DNA of 64,000 nucleotides from CAWBXL01 sp963837365 (GCA_963837365.1 CAWIMW010000001.1:186001-250000); one strand, 5' to 3'. Numbered from the stretch's first letter, positions 33,175 to 42,240 are shown. The notes: a model not told the origin generated them from the letters alone. Numbers and translations: made by a program.

Positions 33175-33870
33175 ATGAGGCGGATAATTTTGCTATTTCT
33201 CCCGTTCTTGTTGGCAGGGGTAGTTCCGGTCAGTGCTGTGCCATCACAGGACGTGTCGGATTGTCATGCTGCCAAAGGGATTGACGAGCATCCCGCATAC
33301 CCGTACGACAGTTTCTCTGTCTTCGAGTTCTCCGTAGCGGGGAGTCAATTTCGCATTCAGGCAAATGGGTTAGGCTCTCGTCGTAGTGGCTCTCGGCCTC
33401 TTCAGCGTTTCCATCTGAGGCTGAATGACGAATACTTATCGCAACGTCTCTTTTTTTGTGATCTAGGGGCGGACTTGCTGATTGTTGCCGAAGCGAGTGA
33501 CGGAGATGGGGCGAACGGTTTTGTGTTTCGCATCGAGCGAGGGAACTTGACAACAAGATGGCGGCAAGTCGTTCCAGGTTTCAATGTCGCGCAGCCGGTC
33601 AAAGACGGGCGTACTGTCTATGTCTCTGGAATTGGATTTATTGGCGCTATTGACTTACTTTCGGGCAAATATAAATGGCGACACAGCAATTTGTATGACG
33701 CTGGCGAGTTTAACGAATTTGCTCCGGCAGTTTTGAACGGCAACTTAGCATTGTTCAGAGAACCTGCACACTCGATCGATTCTGCCATAGCTGTTGACAT
33801 CGGAACTGGACAGATCGTGCGCCCTGATTATGTTAGGAAGCGCGCAAGTGTCCAAGACAAGAGACCTTGA
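33175..33870 (+). CDS. Secreted protein of unknown function (PQQ-like strands)
   Basis: 231 residues from the ATG at 33175 (a GTG at 33166 adds three residues). Signal peptide to about residue 21 (PVSA). In the second half, VYVSGIGFIGAIDLLSGKYKWRH and AIAVDIGTGQIV resemble the blades of PQQ-type beta-propellers, but the protein is far too short for a full propeller. Codon use and AT content look less biased than the neighbours. I cannot assign a function; the ORF is plausible because of the signal peptide and the terminator that follows. Confidence 0.6.
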   Translation: MRRIILLFLPFLLAGVVPVSAVPSQDVSDCHAAKGIDEHPAYPYDSFSVFEFSVAGSQFRIQANGLGSRRSGSRPLQRFHLRLNDEYLSQRLFFCDLGADLLIVAEASDGDGANGFVFRIERGNLTTRWRQVVPGFNVAQPVKDGRTVYVSGIGFIGAIDLLSGKYKWRHSNLYDAGEFNEFAPAVLNGNLALFREPAHSIDSAIAVDIGTGQIVRPDYVRKRASVQDKRP

Positions 33871-33895
33871 GGGATAGACAAATCCGTGTGTGACT

Positions 33896-33924
33896 AAAAA
33901 AGGGGCGGCCCCTAGGCCGCCCCA
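33896..33924 (-). terminator. Terminator of the DUF4382 lipoprotein gene
   Basis: Read leftward: GGGGCGGCC-TAGG-GGCCGCCCC followed by TTTTTT. A 9-bp GC-only stem with T6, placed 21 bp after the lipoprotein's stop codon; the other strand lacks a T-run. Confidence 0.9.
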
Positions 33925-33944
33925 AACCCTAACGCTACTTCGAT

Positions 33945-35312
33945 TTACTGCAAGACCCGGACGCGATGGGCCCACATCTGTGGGGCTCCAGTGTTCTGGT
34001 CCTTCAGGATCAGGCCGCGCACCACAAGGTTGGTGGACCCGGCAGCTTGCAATCCCGCCAGTCCGTTGATGTTCACAAAGCGCGTGCCCATGCCAGTCTG
34101 CACGGTCAGTGGCGCGCCCAGCACGTATCCCAGCAGGAAGTTGTTCTGTAGCTGGAAGCTACCTTGGTTACCGCTCACGATGTTCACACTATTCGATACC
34201 AGGTCTCCGACGACACCCTGGCGGCGCAGGGAGATCATTTGCGGCGTAAACGTGGTCCCGTCGTAGCTGCCACCGATGAAGACGCGCTGTCCAACCACCA
34301 GCGAAGAGTTGTTGAACAGGAAGTTGGTGAACCAGTTGTCGAAGAAGCAGACATCAAACCGGTTGACCTGGCTGACATCGAGCGTGGCCACCGAGTCGAC
34401 CGGAATCTGGCTGATGGCCGGCAGTTCCTCGCCTATAAACAGGGTCACAGTTTGCACTGGACCAGTGGTCGGATTGACCGCGAGAATGCGTCCGGACACG
34501 AACGCATGGTTCGTCGTAATAACTTCGACCTCGGTGGCCAGGATGCTGCCGTCGGCCTGGATCCTGCCTTCGACCGAAACAAACGCCGGAGTGGTCAGGC
34601 TGCCAAGGCTCCATGAACCGTTGAACTGGGTCTGGGAGTTCACATTCACGGTGATATTGAGGCCGCCAATACGCTGCATGACGAAAGAATTGCCGCTGAC
34701 ATTGACCGAAACCAGTCCGCCGCGGAGGTCGGTAATTTCGCCTCCGTCATCCGACGCCCTCACCACCTGCAAAAAGATATGTGGATCCACAACTCCGGTG
34801 ACCTGGCCGGCCATGTCGGTTTGCAGGGACTTACGTAGATCGAAGTCCATATGCAGGCCAGCCAAACCGTTCTGCTCCACCACCATGGGGGCCGCAAATG
34901 CAACCGTCACTGTGGAACTGGTCAGAGTTCCGTTGAGGGTGCTCACGGTAGGGGGATTTGTCCCAATGTCCAGGTAAGAAATCACCGGGTTGGCCAGCGT
35001 AAAAGTTGCGCTGGTGTAGGTGCCGGGTGCAACCGTATTAAAAGCCAGCAAAGAGCGCATGCCGACCAGGCGTGCGAAATCCACCGTAGTAGGCTGGCTC
35101 AGTACCGGTACGCTCCCGCTGCTGTTATTGAGCGTAATGCTATTCAAGGTAATGTTGAAAGCAACTACCGAAGGAAGGGGGGCATCTTCTCCAGTAACGA
35201 ACACCGCGCTTTGGGCTGATCCGCGGACCCCTCCGGAGGAAGCCCCTCCTCCACATCCCACCAAGGCAAACGCCATCACCAAAAAGACACAAAAATATCC
35301 AAGCCGCTTCAT
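33945..35312 (-). CDS. DUF4382/DUF5666-type lipoprotein
   Basis: 455 residues from the ATG at 35312. The lipobox is ALVGC, so it is likely lipidated after Cys20. An N-terminal DUF4382-like part contains PLPSVVAFNITLNSITL and LLAFNTVAPGTYTSATFTL, and HMDFDLRKSLQTD is typical of that family. Later, repeated segments (FVSVEGRIQADGSILATEVEV; QRVFIGGSYDGTTFTPQMISL) look like DUF5666 units. Such lipoproteins are frequent in acidobacteria and are presumed periplasmic or surface exposed. Own terminator and no operon partner. Confidence 0.8.
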   Translation of the reverse strand: MKRLGYFCVFLVMAFALVGCGGGASSGGVRGSAQSAVFVTGEDAPLPSVVAFNITLNSITLNNSSGSVPVLSQPTTVDFARLVGMRSLLAFNTVAPGTYTSATFTLANPVISYLDIGTNPPTVSTLNGTLTSSTVTVAFAAPMVVEQNGLAGLHMDFDLRKSLQTDMAGQVTGVVDPHIFLQVVRASDDGGEITDLRGGLVSVNVSGNSFVMQRIGGLNITVNVNSQTQFNGSWSLGSLTTPAFVSVEGRIQADGSILATEVEVITTNHAFVSGRILAVNPTTGPVQTVTLFIGEELPAISQIPVDSVATLDVSQVNRFDVCFFDNWFTNFLFNNSSLVVGQRVFIGGSYDGTTFTPQMISLRRQGVVGDLVSNSVNIVSGNQGSFQLQNNFLLGYVLGAPLTVQTGMGTRFVNINGLAGLQAAGSTNLVVRGLILKDQNTGAPQMWAHRVRVLQ

Positions 35313-35489
35313 ACAGTGCTCCAGACGCAACAGGATTTTGTGAACCAGAGGTGCAGTTCTATGGTGGGAACCCGGTCAGAACGGGAAAGTTGCGTTACTT
35401 TTGAGCAGGGCTGATTTCCTCGAAAAGCCTTTCTGGGCAAGGCTTTCATCGGGAAGTGGGTGGTGAGGGGGCCTGCCTAAAAGGCGGTT

Positions 35490-35530
35490 GGGCGAACGAC
35501 CAGCGACTAACGACCAAAGACCAAAGACTG
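35490..35530. repeat. AACGACCA-type microrepeat after frr
   Basis: GAACGACCAGCGACTAACGACCAAAGACCAAAGACTG runs up to the frr stop codon. Similar runs are at 37815-37841 (before the rpsB stop), 43253-43320 and 43358-43427. Confidence 0.65.
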
Positions 35531-36103
35531 CTACTTGATCTCCATCACTTCCTTCTCTTTTGCTGTACTCATATCTTCCATCTTCTTGATTTCGCCGTCG
35601 GTGAGCTTCTGAATCTCATCCAGTCCACGCTTTTCGTCGTCTTCAGCGATCTTCTTGTCTTTCATTGCTTTCTTGATGGCATCGTTGCCGTCGCGGCGGA
35701 TGTTACGGACCGCCGTCCTGTGTTCTTCCAGCACCTTGTGCAGGTGCTTCACTAAATCCTTGCGCCGGTCTTCGGTCAACGGCGGAACAGGAATACGAAT
35801 CATCTTGCCGTCATTCATGGGATTGAATCCCAAGTCACTGGTACGTATCACCTTCTCGATCCCTCCCATTACGCTTGGGTCGAACGGCTGTACAGTGATG
35901 AGCTGTGCTTCGGCGTGAATGCTGGCGATCTGGTTGAGCGGCATCTGCGAACCGTAGTAGTCCACGGTGACCGAATCCAGCATGTGCACAGAGGCCCGGC
36001 CGGTGCGCGTGGAGATCATTTCTTTGCGGAAATCTTCCACCGCCTTATCCATGCGGGCCTTCAGTTGGGCCTGAATTTCCTTTAAGGAACCAGCGTCTGC
36101 CAT
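35531..36103 (-). CDS. frr: Ribosome recycling factor
   Basis: 190 residues, close to the usual 185. STRTGRASVHMLDSVTVDYYGSQMPLNQIASI and DPSVMGGIEKVIRTSDLGFNPMNDGKMIRIPVPPLTEDRR-type sequence covers both RRF domains. It splits post-termination ribosomes together with EF-G. It is last in the rplM-rpsI-rpsB-tsf-pyrH-frr order, the classic bacterial arrangement. Confidence 0.97.
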   Translation of the reverse strand: MADAGSLKEIQAQLKARMDKAVEDFRKEMISTRTGRASVHMLDSVTVDYYGSQMPLNQIASIHAEAQLITVQPFDPSVMGGIEKVIRTSDLGFNPMNDGKMIRIPVPPLTEDRRKDLVKHLHKVLEEHRTAVRNIRRDGNDAIKKAMKDKKIAEDDEKRGLDEIQKLTDGEIKKMEDMSTAKEKEVMEIK

Positions 36104-36237
36104 AAGTCAGCTCCAATCTACGAAGGAGTCAAAACGTTGAATTATAAACGGCAAAACCAAAAGCAGCCGCAGATCACACCGATCTTCGCAGATACTAAAA
36201 TCCGCGCAAATCCGCGTAAATCTGCGGCCAAAGTTCT

Positions 36238-36954
36238 TTACGCGCTCACCAGCGATCCAATCTTTTCCCCGGTAACCACTCGCCGAATGTTTCCGTGCTG
36301 ATTCAGATTGAAAACGATAATGGGGAGATTATTATCTTTGCAAAGGGAAATAGCGGTCGAGTCCATCACCTTCAGTCCCTGCTTGAGCACTTCCATGTAG
36401 GAAATCTCAACAAATTTATTCGCGTCTTTCACCTTCATCGGGTCCGCATCGTAGATGCCGTCCACCTTAGTTGCCTTGAGGATTACATCAGCTTTAATTT
36501 CCATGGCGCGCAGGGAAGCCGCCGTGTCCGTCGAAAAATATGGGTTGCCGGTTCCGCCGGCAAAGATAACCACCCGGCCTTTTTCCAGATGGCGCAAAGC
36601 GCGCCGCCGGATAAAAGGCTCAGCCACCTGGTTCATTTCAATGGCCGACATCACGCGGGTATAGACACCTTGCTTCTCCAGCGCGTCCTGTAAGGCCAAC
36701 GCGTTGATCACCGTGGCCAGCATACCCATGTGGTCCGCGGAAACACGGTCCATCTCTTTGGCCTGTTCGGCTACCCCTCGAAAGAAATTTCCGCCTCCAA
36801 CCACAATGGCAATCTGGATCCCCAGCGAGTGCACGTCGGCCAATTCAGCAGCGACGGAGTGGATATGCAGCGGATCAACACCGAAACCCTGGTTTGCGGC
36901 CAGCGCTTCTCCGGAGAGCTTCAACAGTACGCGCTTGAACACAGGGGTCGACAT
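36238..36954 (-). CDS. pyrH: UMP kinase
   Basis: 238 residues from the ATG at 36954; the frame is open to 37011 but the extension is the repeat and terminator region. Family motifs: FKRVLLKLSGEAL, IAIVVGGGNFFRG, TRVMSAIEMNQVAEPFIRRRA, VIFAGGTGNPYFSTDTAA. It phosphorylates UMP to UDP as a hexamer. Sits between tsf and frr. A terminator-like hairpin separates it from tsf, so it may also have its own promoter. Confidence 0.97.
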   Translation of the reverse strand: MSTPVFKRVLLKLSGEALAANQGFGVDPLHIHSVAAELADVHSLGIQIAIVVGGGNFFRGVAEQAKEMDRVSADHMGMLATVINALALQDALEKQGVYTRVMSAIEMNQVAEPFIRRRALRHLEKGRVVIFAGGTGNPYFSTDTAASLRAMEIKADVILKATKVDGIYDADPMKVKDANKFVEISYMEVLKQGLKVMDSTAISLCKDNNLPIIVFNLNQHGNIRRVVTGEKIGSLVSA

Positions 36955-36955
36955 G

Positions 36956-36990
36956 ATCAGTTCTCGGTTCTCAGCCGTCAGTTCTCGGAC
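36956..36990. repeat. GAGAACTGA-type microrepeat upstream of pyrH
   Basis: CAGTTCTCGGTTCTCAGCCGTCAGTTCTCGG on the plus strand; the same family as at 27570, 39354 and 63244, here in the opposite orientation, directly in front of the pyrH start. Confidence 0.65.
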
Positions 36991-36996
36991 GACAAC

Positions 36997-37022
36997 AAAA
37001 AAGGGCGCCATCGGCGCCCTTG
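36997..37022 (-). terminator. Terminator after tsf
   Basis: Leftward: GGGCGCC-GAT-GGCGCCC followed by TTTTTTG, 5 bp after the tsf stop codon. A 7-bp GC stem with a T6 tail. Confidence 0.88.
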
Positions 37023-37026
37023 GATT

Positions 37027-37668
37027 TTACTCTGACTTCGGCTCGGCAGGCTTGGTAATGGCAATGGTCTCGCCGGCATCGCCTACTTTAAACCGGGCAA
37101 AGCGGCGGACTGTGATATTTTCGCCCAACTTGCCAATTTTGGCGGCAATCAGCTGCGAGATCGAAATGGCCTGGTCCTTGATGAAGGGCTGCTCCAGCAG
37201 GCACACCTCCTCGTAGAACTTCTCCATCTTGCCGGCGACTATCTTTTCCGCGATTTCCGGTTTCTTGCCGCTGGCAATTGCCTGGGAAAGAGCGATGTCC
37301 TTTTCGCGGGCGAAGTCGGCAGCGGTGACATCTTCCCGGCGGACAAACTTCGGATCGCTGGCGGCAATGTGCATGGCGATATCGTGCACCAGTTCTTTGA
37401 AGTCTTCGGTGCGGGCGACGAAGTCACTCTCGCAGTTGACCTCAACCAGCACGCCGATCTTGCCCCCGGCATGAATGTAATGCGCGACCGAACCTTCACT
37501 GGTCACACGGGTGGCTTTCTTAGCGGCAACGGAAACGCCCTTCTTGCGTAGCACGACAACCGCCGCTTCCAGATCACCCTTGGCTTCAGTGAGGGCCTGC
37601 TTGCAATCCATCATTGGCGCTCCGGTTTTTTCGCGGAGCTCTTTTACTTGTGCGGCTGAAATATTCAC
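37027..37668 (-). CDS. tsf: Elongation factor Ts
   Basis: 213 residues. The N-terminal UBA-like module ends with the signature LREKTGAPMMDCKQALTEAKGD (tip of EF-Ts). GKIGVLVEVNCESDFVARTEDF is the second signature, and LLEQPFIKD lies in the C-terminal part. It is the nucleotide exchange factor of EF-Tu. Shorter than the 283-residue E. coli protein, as in Thermus-type EF-Ts with one core subdomain. Placed after rpsB as usual. Confidence 0.97.
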   Translation of the reverse strand: MNISAAQVKELREKTGAPMMDCKQALTEAKGDLEAAVVVLRKKGVSVAAKKATRVTSEGSVAHYIHAGGKIGVLVEVNCESDFVARTEDFKELVHDIAMHIAASDPKFVRREDVTAADFAREKDIALSQAIASGKKPEIAEKIVAGKMEKFYEEVCLLEQPFIKDQAISISQLIAAKIGKLGENITVRRFARFKVGDAGETIAITKPAEPKSE

Positions 37669-37814
37669 CGTTGTTGTAATCAGGCCCCGGACTAACAGTC
37701 GTTAGTCATTAGCTCGAATGGTTCGTTTGCCAAAAACTAACGTCTACAAACTTAGACCCGCAGCCGGATGACCCGCGCGGGTCAGGATGCAAAGTCGCCG
37801 GGAGGTTTAGGGTT

Positions 37815-37841
37815 GGCCAACGACCAACGACTGACGACGGT
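37815..37841. repeat. AACGACCA-type microrepeat before the rpsB stop
   Basis: CCAACGACCAACGACTGACGACGGTCTA; the final CTA is the rpsB stop codon read on the minus strand. Related fragments lie at 37692-37712 and 37735-37750 in the same spacer. Confidence 0.6.
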
Positions 37842-38729
37842 CTAATATGCTTGCGTTTCAACTTCCGGAACTTCTCCGACGCCTTCCTCCGAAGCTACTT
37901 CCTTGCGGCGCGTCCCAGCACCGAGCACGTCTTCCATGCTGATGTCATCACTGCTGCCATCGTCGGTGACGCCTTCAGCGGGAGCCTGACTGGCGGCATC
38001 CGCTTCCTCCGCCGCTGCCTGCATCTCGGCGATCTGTTTGTCGTTGATCAACTGCACACCCTCGGCGGCAGAATCAGAAATCTTTGACGTAAACAGCCGG
38101 ATCGCTCGCAGGGCATCGTCGTTGCCCGGAATCACATAATCCACTTGGGTGGGATCACAATTCGTGTCCACCACCGCGACCACGGGAATTCCCAGTTTGC
38201 GGGCTTCCCGCACCGCAATCTGCTCTTTATTGGAATCAATCACGAACACCGCATCCGGCAACCGGTTCATGTTCTTGATGCCGGCCAGGTTCGCTTCCAG
38301 GTGCTTGCGCTCGCGCTCCAGCTTAATGACTTCTTTTTTCGGCAGAAGCTCATAACGGCCATCCGTGGCCATTTCGTCGAGTTCCTTCAGCCGCTTCACC
38401 GATTTCTGGACCGTCACCCAATTGGTGAGAAGTCCACCCAGCCAGCGCTGGTTCACATAAAACATCCCGCAGCGTTTCGCTTCTTCAGCGACTGCGTCCT
38501 GTGCCTGGCGCTTGGTGCCCACAAAAAGGACGGTTTTCCCGGCAGCGGTCAGGTCCTGCACGAACTTGGACGCCTCTTTGAACATCTTGAGGGTCTTCTG
38601 TAGATCAATAATGTAGATCCCGTTGCGCTCCCCGAAGATGTATTCCTTCATCCTGGGGTTCCAGCGCTTGGTCTGATGCCCGAAGTGAACACCCGCTTCG
38701 AGCAATTCCTTCATGGTGATATTAGCCAA
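37842..38729 (-). CDS. rpsB: Ribosomal protein S2
   Basis: 295 residues. MKELLEAGVHFGHQTKRWNPRMKEYIFGERNGIYIIDLQKT is the conserved S2 start; RLPDAVFVIDSNKEQIAVREA and VVDTNCDPTQVDYVIPGNDDA follow. A 55-residue acidic tail (AAAEEADAASQAPAEGVTDDGSSDD...) extends the usual 240-residue core, which is common in acidobacteria. Member of the small ribosomal subunit. The 112-bp gap to tsf and the spacer to rpsI carry microrepeats. Confidence 0.97.
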   Translation of the reverse strand: MANITMKELLEAGVHFGHQTKRWNPRMKEYIFGERNGIYIIDLQKTLKMFKEASKFVQDLTAAGKTVLFVGTKRQAQDAVAEEAKRCGMFYVNQRWLGGLLTNWVTVQKSVKRLKELDEMATDGRYELLPKKEVIKLERERKHLEANLAGIKNMNRLPDAVFVIDSNKEQIAVREARKLGIPVVAVVDTNCDPTQVDYVIPGNDDALRAIRLFTSKISDSAAEGVQLINDKQIAEMQAAAEEADAASQAPAEGVTDDGSSDDISMEDVLGAGTRRKEVASEEGVGEVPEVETQAY

Positions 38730-38827
38730 TCAACCTCCTCGTTGAGTCTGCATCCTCTGCGTTTACTGCCGCTCTGGATTGCCATTCCCGTCCCGTACCT
38801 AAAGGCCGGGAAGAATTGAACACATAA

Positions 38828-38890
38828 AATCAGTGGCTAGTGGTTAGTTGCTGGTGCTTTTACTAGCCACTAGTCACTAGTCCACTAAGC
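38828..38890. repeat. CTAGTGGCTAGTG-type microrepeat between rpsI and rpsB
   Basis: CAGTGGCTAGTGGTTAGTTGC and its inverted counterpart ACTAGCCACTAGTCACTAGTCC flank GTGCTTTT; the fold would be a hairpin. No gene or ribosomal leader recognised in the 165-bp spacer. Confidence 0.6.
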
Positions 38891-38895
38891 ACTTT

Positions 38896-39291
38896 TTATC
38901 TCTTGCTGTACTGGAAGCGCTTGCGTGCGCCCTTCTGTCCGTACTTTTTACGCTCTTTGCCGCGCGGATCGCGCGTGACCATGCCAGCCGCTTTCAGCGA
39001 CTTGCGCAACTCAGCATTGAACAGCATCAGGGCACGCGTGATGCCAAGCTTTACCGCGTCCGCCTGGCCATTCACGCCACCGCCGGTGACCCGCGCCAGC
39101 ACGTTAAATGTCGCCGCCATTTCGGTCGCTACCAGCGGCTGCTTCGCGCTAGCCCGTTGCGCCGGAGTCACAAAATACTCCTCGAACGCACGACCGTTAA
39201 CCTTGAAATCACCATTGCCCGGGCGCAGAAAAACCCGCGCGATCGCCGATTTGCGGCGTCCGGTCCCGTAGTATTGAACTAAATCAGCCAT
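38896..39291 (-). CDS. rpsI: Ribosomal protein S9
   Basis: 131 residues. YYGTGRRKSAIARVFLRPGNGD, TGGGVNGQADAVKLGITRAL and the C-terminal RKKYGQKGARKRFQYSKR are the conserved S9 motifs; the final Lys-Arg reaches the decoding site. Downstream of rplM as in most bacteria. Confidence 0.97.
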   Translation of the reverse strand: MADLVQYYGTGRRKSAIARVFLRPGNGDFKVNGRAFEEYFVTPAQRASAKQPLVATEMAATFNVLARVTGGGVNGQADAVKLGITRALMLFNAELRKSLKAAGMVTRDPRGKERKKYGQKGARKRFQYSKR

Positions 39292-39299
39292 TCTTAGCT

Positions 39300-39390
39300 C
39301 TCAGCACTCAGCTGTCAGCCTGTCAGCTAACAGCCCCTTCTTGAAATTAACTGGGAACCGGGAACTGACATCCGAGAACTGATATCTAAT
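39300..39390. repeat. Microrepeats between rplM and rpsI
   Basis: CTCAGCACTCAGCTGTCAGC followed by GTCAGCTAACAG, then CTGGGAACCGGGAACTGACA and CCGAGAACTGATATC. Two of the intergenic microrepeat families stand side by side here. Confidence 0.6.
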
Positions 39391-39409
39391 CCCGTATTCC
39401 GAAACCTAG

Positions 39410-39841
39410 TTACACCAGCACCAAATCCTGCGGCTTCTGTGCGGCGTGCGGGTGCTTGTCGCCCTTGTAAACCTGTAGCTTGGTGATCATCTGCTTGCCC
39501 ATTTTGTTCTTAGGCAGCATGCGGGCGACAGCATCTTCCACAATGCGCTCGGGCCTGCTGGCCAGCCGCTTGTTGAATTCCTCAGTTCGCAGTCCGCCCG
39601 GATAGCCTGTGTAACGGTGATAGACCTTAACTTCGGCCTTCATGCCCGTAGTCTTCACTTTGCTGGCGTTGATGACGATGACGTGATCGCCCGTGTCGAT
39701 AAACGGCGTATATTGCGGGTTTTCCTTACCCATGAGAATGCTGGCAACCCGGGACGCTATACGTCCCAGTGGTTGCTTGGAAGCATCCACGACATACCAC
39801 TTGCGCACAATTTCCCCCGCTTTGGGGAAATACGTAGACAT
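39410..39841 (-). CDS. rplM: Ribosomal protein L13
   Basis: 143 residues from the ATG at 39841. KWYVVDASKQPLGRIASRVASIL, GDHVIVINASKVKTTG and AVARMLPKNKMGKQMITKLQVY are conserved L13 segments; length is typical (142 in E. coli). First gene of the leftward translation cluster, with a near-consensus promoter about 115 bp upstream. Confidence 0.97.
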   Translation of the reverse strand: MSTYFPKAGEIVRKWYVVDASKQPLGRIASRVASILMGKENPQYTPFIDTGDHVIVINASKVKTTGMKAEVKVYHRYTGYPGGLRTEEFNKRLASRPERIVEDAVARMLPKNKMGKQMITKLQVYKGDKHPHAAQKPQDLVLV

Positions 39842-39951
39842 CAGAAATCTCCCAGAAATCAAGAGTCCAATGAAAACCGCTGAGTACCCTATATCAAGCG
39901 CAGATAGCGCGGGTGTTCAGGCGGGCAACCGCAGGACTACCAAAGACTTAA

Positions 39952-39980
39952 AGATAACGTAGCCTGTGGAGAATTGTCAA
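39952..39980 (-). promoter_or_regulatory. Sigma-70 promoter of the rplM cluster
   Basis: On the minus strand TTGACA (39980-39975), exactly 17 bases, TTATCT (39957-39952). Six of six and about four of six matches to consensus. The transcript would have a leader of roughly 105 nt in which L13 or S9 feedback could act. Confidence 0.82.
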
Positions 39981-40011
39981 CGCGGACACTGCCCCATAAC
40001 CAGGGCATTGG

Positions 40012-41127
40012 CTATTCGTAAGCCAAAGCTTCAATGGGGTCCTTACGGGCAGCTTTAAAAGCCGGGTAAATGGCCCCGGCTAGGGCCCCTGTAATGGCGA
40101 TCAGCGTGGTCTTACCGATCCAGCCCAAGTTGAAGACTTCCACAGGTAAAACCGGCACACGATGATGAATTATGGCCCCAGCTACCAGGCTCAGCACCGT
40201 CCCCAGCACAATGCCCGCAACTGCCAGCGCCGTGGTTTCGCGCAGTATCAGTGCGACAATGTACATCTTGGACGCACCCAGCGATTTCAGGATGCCAATC
40301 TCCCGCGTGCGTTCCATCACCGCTGTATACATCGCCTGGAAGATGACGATGAAGCCAATGGTTACCGAAATCCCGATAACGATGTCGATGAAGATGGATA
40401 GCGCAGGAATGTTGCTGGCCGTCATCATCGAGAGGTATTCCCGCATGGAGCGCACGACGTAGGTTTGCATCCCGGGGACATTTTTGATTTCCTCCACAAC
40501 CTTGTCTGCGTTGGCAGGTTCATCCAATTTGACGTAGAAAGCGGAGGCTTTGTCTTTGGCTCCGACGAGATCTTGCAGGGTTGCGATCGGCAAGAACTTC
40601 CGTGCCCCCTTGCCATGTTCCACAATGCCAACGATGCGAAATTGATGATTCAGAATTTCGGTCGTGTCCCCGACTTTGGCCTGCTTACTGTGGGCAAAAA
40701 AGTCGTCAACAATCGCATCATAGGGGCCTTGAAAAGGCCCGCCCTCCAGGTAACGGAATGGCGCGCCCAGTCCATCGTAAGTCTTCAGATCAACCCCATA
40801 AATGATTTCAGGAGTTCCAGCTGATTGGGCCGCCAGCTGCATGATCACCGGTGACACCACTTGCACATGAGGCAACTTGGCTAGAATGTCCGCCACTTTA
40901 ATCGGGGCAGGAGCTCCGGTAATTCCAATCAGACTGGAAGACCCAGGAGGAAGCACAATCACGTCCGCGCCAATTCCTTGTTGGCGCGCACGGGAATCAT
41001 TGAGCATTCCCAGCGAGAACCCCACGATCAGAAGAATCAGTGTGACCTCAAGCGCAATGGCCACAATGCTGATCAGCGACCGCAAGGGTCGGTGCGCCAG
41101 GTTCGCGACGATCATTTTGTGCATCAT
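40012..41127 (-). CDS. FtsX/MacB-type ABC transporter permease
   Basis: 371 residues. One membrane helix at about 17-42, a periplasmic domain of some 200 residues (about 45-245), then three C-terminal helices, the FtsX-like layout: YTAVMERTREIGILKSLGASK is the conserved cytoplasmic loop, and the end PAFKAARKDPIEALAYE is typical. Such permeases couple ATP hydrolysis to extraction of lipids, lipoproteins or peptides. No ATPase gene is adjacent on either side, which is unusual. It lies 14 bp downstream of a LolA-like lipoprotein gene, in the same direction. Confidence 0.85.
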   Translation of the reverse strand: MMHKMIVANLAHRPLRSLISIVAIALEVTLILLIVGFSLGMLNDSRARQQGIGADVIVLPPGSSSLIGITGAPAPIKVADILAKLPHVQVVSPVIMQLAAQSAGTPEIIYGVDLKTYDGLGAPFRYLEGGPFQGPYDAIVDDFFAHSKQAKVGDTTEILNHQFRIVGIVEHGKGARKFLPIATLQDLVGAKDKASAFYVKLDEPANADKVVEEIKNVPGMQTYVVRSMREYLSMMTASNIPALSIFIDIVIGISVTIGFIVIFQAMYTAVMERTREIGILKSLGASKMYIVALILRETTALAVAGIVLGTVLSLVAGAIIHHRVPVLPVEVFNLGWIGKTTLIAITGALAGAIYPAFKAARKDPIEALAYE

Positions 41128-41141
41128 GGATAAATGTGATT

Positions 41142-42077
41142 TTACTGCCCGGACTGGCCGGTGCTGGCACGGACCTGTGTCTTTGTATCGTGCAAGTTTA
41201 CGACCTCGGCGCCCGCGGGCTTCTCCAGAATGAACTTGTCATTGGAAAGCACGCCATTCAATTCTAGTTTGACCATACTAAGCGTGATGTCGTATTCCTC
41301 TTGCGGCCGCTTGATTTCGATTTGTGAAGGGAAATTGATACCGCTGTATTCCTTGTATTCGCCATAGCGAACGTCGGTGGACTGGTTCCCATTTTCGTCG
41401 TAAACGATCTGGCGATGCGGCAACAGATCGGTCCGGCTGAAGACAATCTTGCGGGCAACGTACCAGCCGTCCTCTCCATTGCGGATCACAAGAATTTCAT
41501 AATCCGGTTGCTCAAGTTTCAGCTTCTTGTTCTTTGGATCTGCAACCTGCTCAAAATCGCTTTGCATGACTGCGTGCTCAGTTTGCGAATTGATCGCCGG
41601 GATCAACAGGGCGTCATAAATATGCTGTGGACGCAGGTTCTCCAGCGGTTGCTGCGGATTTGGAGTTTCAACGTCATTGCGTCCTTGCACGAAGCGGTTT
41701 TTCGGCGGAATCCACAGCTTAAACTCCTTGCCGTCGCTGACCAAATCAAATGCTTTGGTGCGCACAATCGGCAAAAGGCCGATCATGCGCAGCATCTCCG
41801 GCTTACGGGCAAGAACATAGCCGCGTATCTGTTGGTAGTCGGTGACCCTGCCCTTTTTCGCTCCGCCCACAGTGGTGTCAATGTCCACCGTGGCTTGCAT
41901 GGACTGGATCTTGGCCGCCTGGGTATTGATGTAATCAATCAGTTCCGCCTGGGTAGCGGTTTTCAGCGGGGCGGTGGATGCAGTAGGAGTGTACTTGCGC
42001 GACCGGAACAGGCAGCCGCTCAGCGGAATAATTGCGAGAAAGAGGACGACGGCTCGGAATCTGGCAGTATATGACAT
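41142..42077 (-). CDS. LolA/DUF4292-like lipoprotein
   Basis: 311 residues from the ATG at 42077. Lipobox LSGC (Cys22). The rest is a beta-rich fold of the LolA/LolB or DUF4292 kind: IQSMQATVDIDTTVG, GYVLARKPEMLRMIGL, AFDLVSDGKEFKLWIPPKNRFVQG and a strand series with HRQIVYDENGNQSTDVRYGEY. Assignment is by pattern and not by search. It is likely anchored in the outer membrane and co-transcribed with the permease, hinting at lipid or lipoprotein trafficking. Confidence 0.75.
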   Translation of the reverse strand: MSYTARFRAVVLFLAIIPLSGCLFRSRKYTPTASTAPLKTATQAELIDYINTQAAKIQSMQATVDIDTTVGGAKKGRVTDYQQIRGYVLARKPEMLRMIGLLPIVRTKAFDLVSDGKEFKLWIPPKNRFVQGRNDVETPNPQQPLENLRPQHIYDALLIPAINSQTEHAVMQSDFEQVADPKNKKLKLEQPDYEILVIRNGEDGWYVARKIVFSRTDLLPHRQIVYDENGNQSTDVRYGEYKEYSGINFPSQIEIKRPQEEYDITLSMVKLELNGVLSNDKFILEKPAGAEVVNLHDTKTQVRASTGQSGQ

Positions 42078-42240
42078 GAACTGTATATGTGTGCCTAAAA
42101 ACAACCAGTATATATCGTCTCTCCGGTAATCAGCTTGCAGAGACCTCTCATGAGGCAGTTACACAGTAAACAGTAAACAGGACGCGGAACTCCCCGGAAA
42201 GTCTCCACAAAGAGGTTTTGGAAAAAATTGCGCAACTTCT

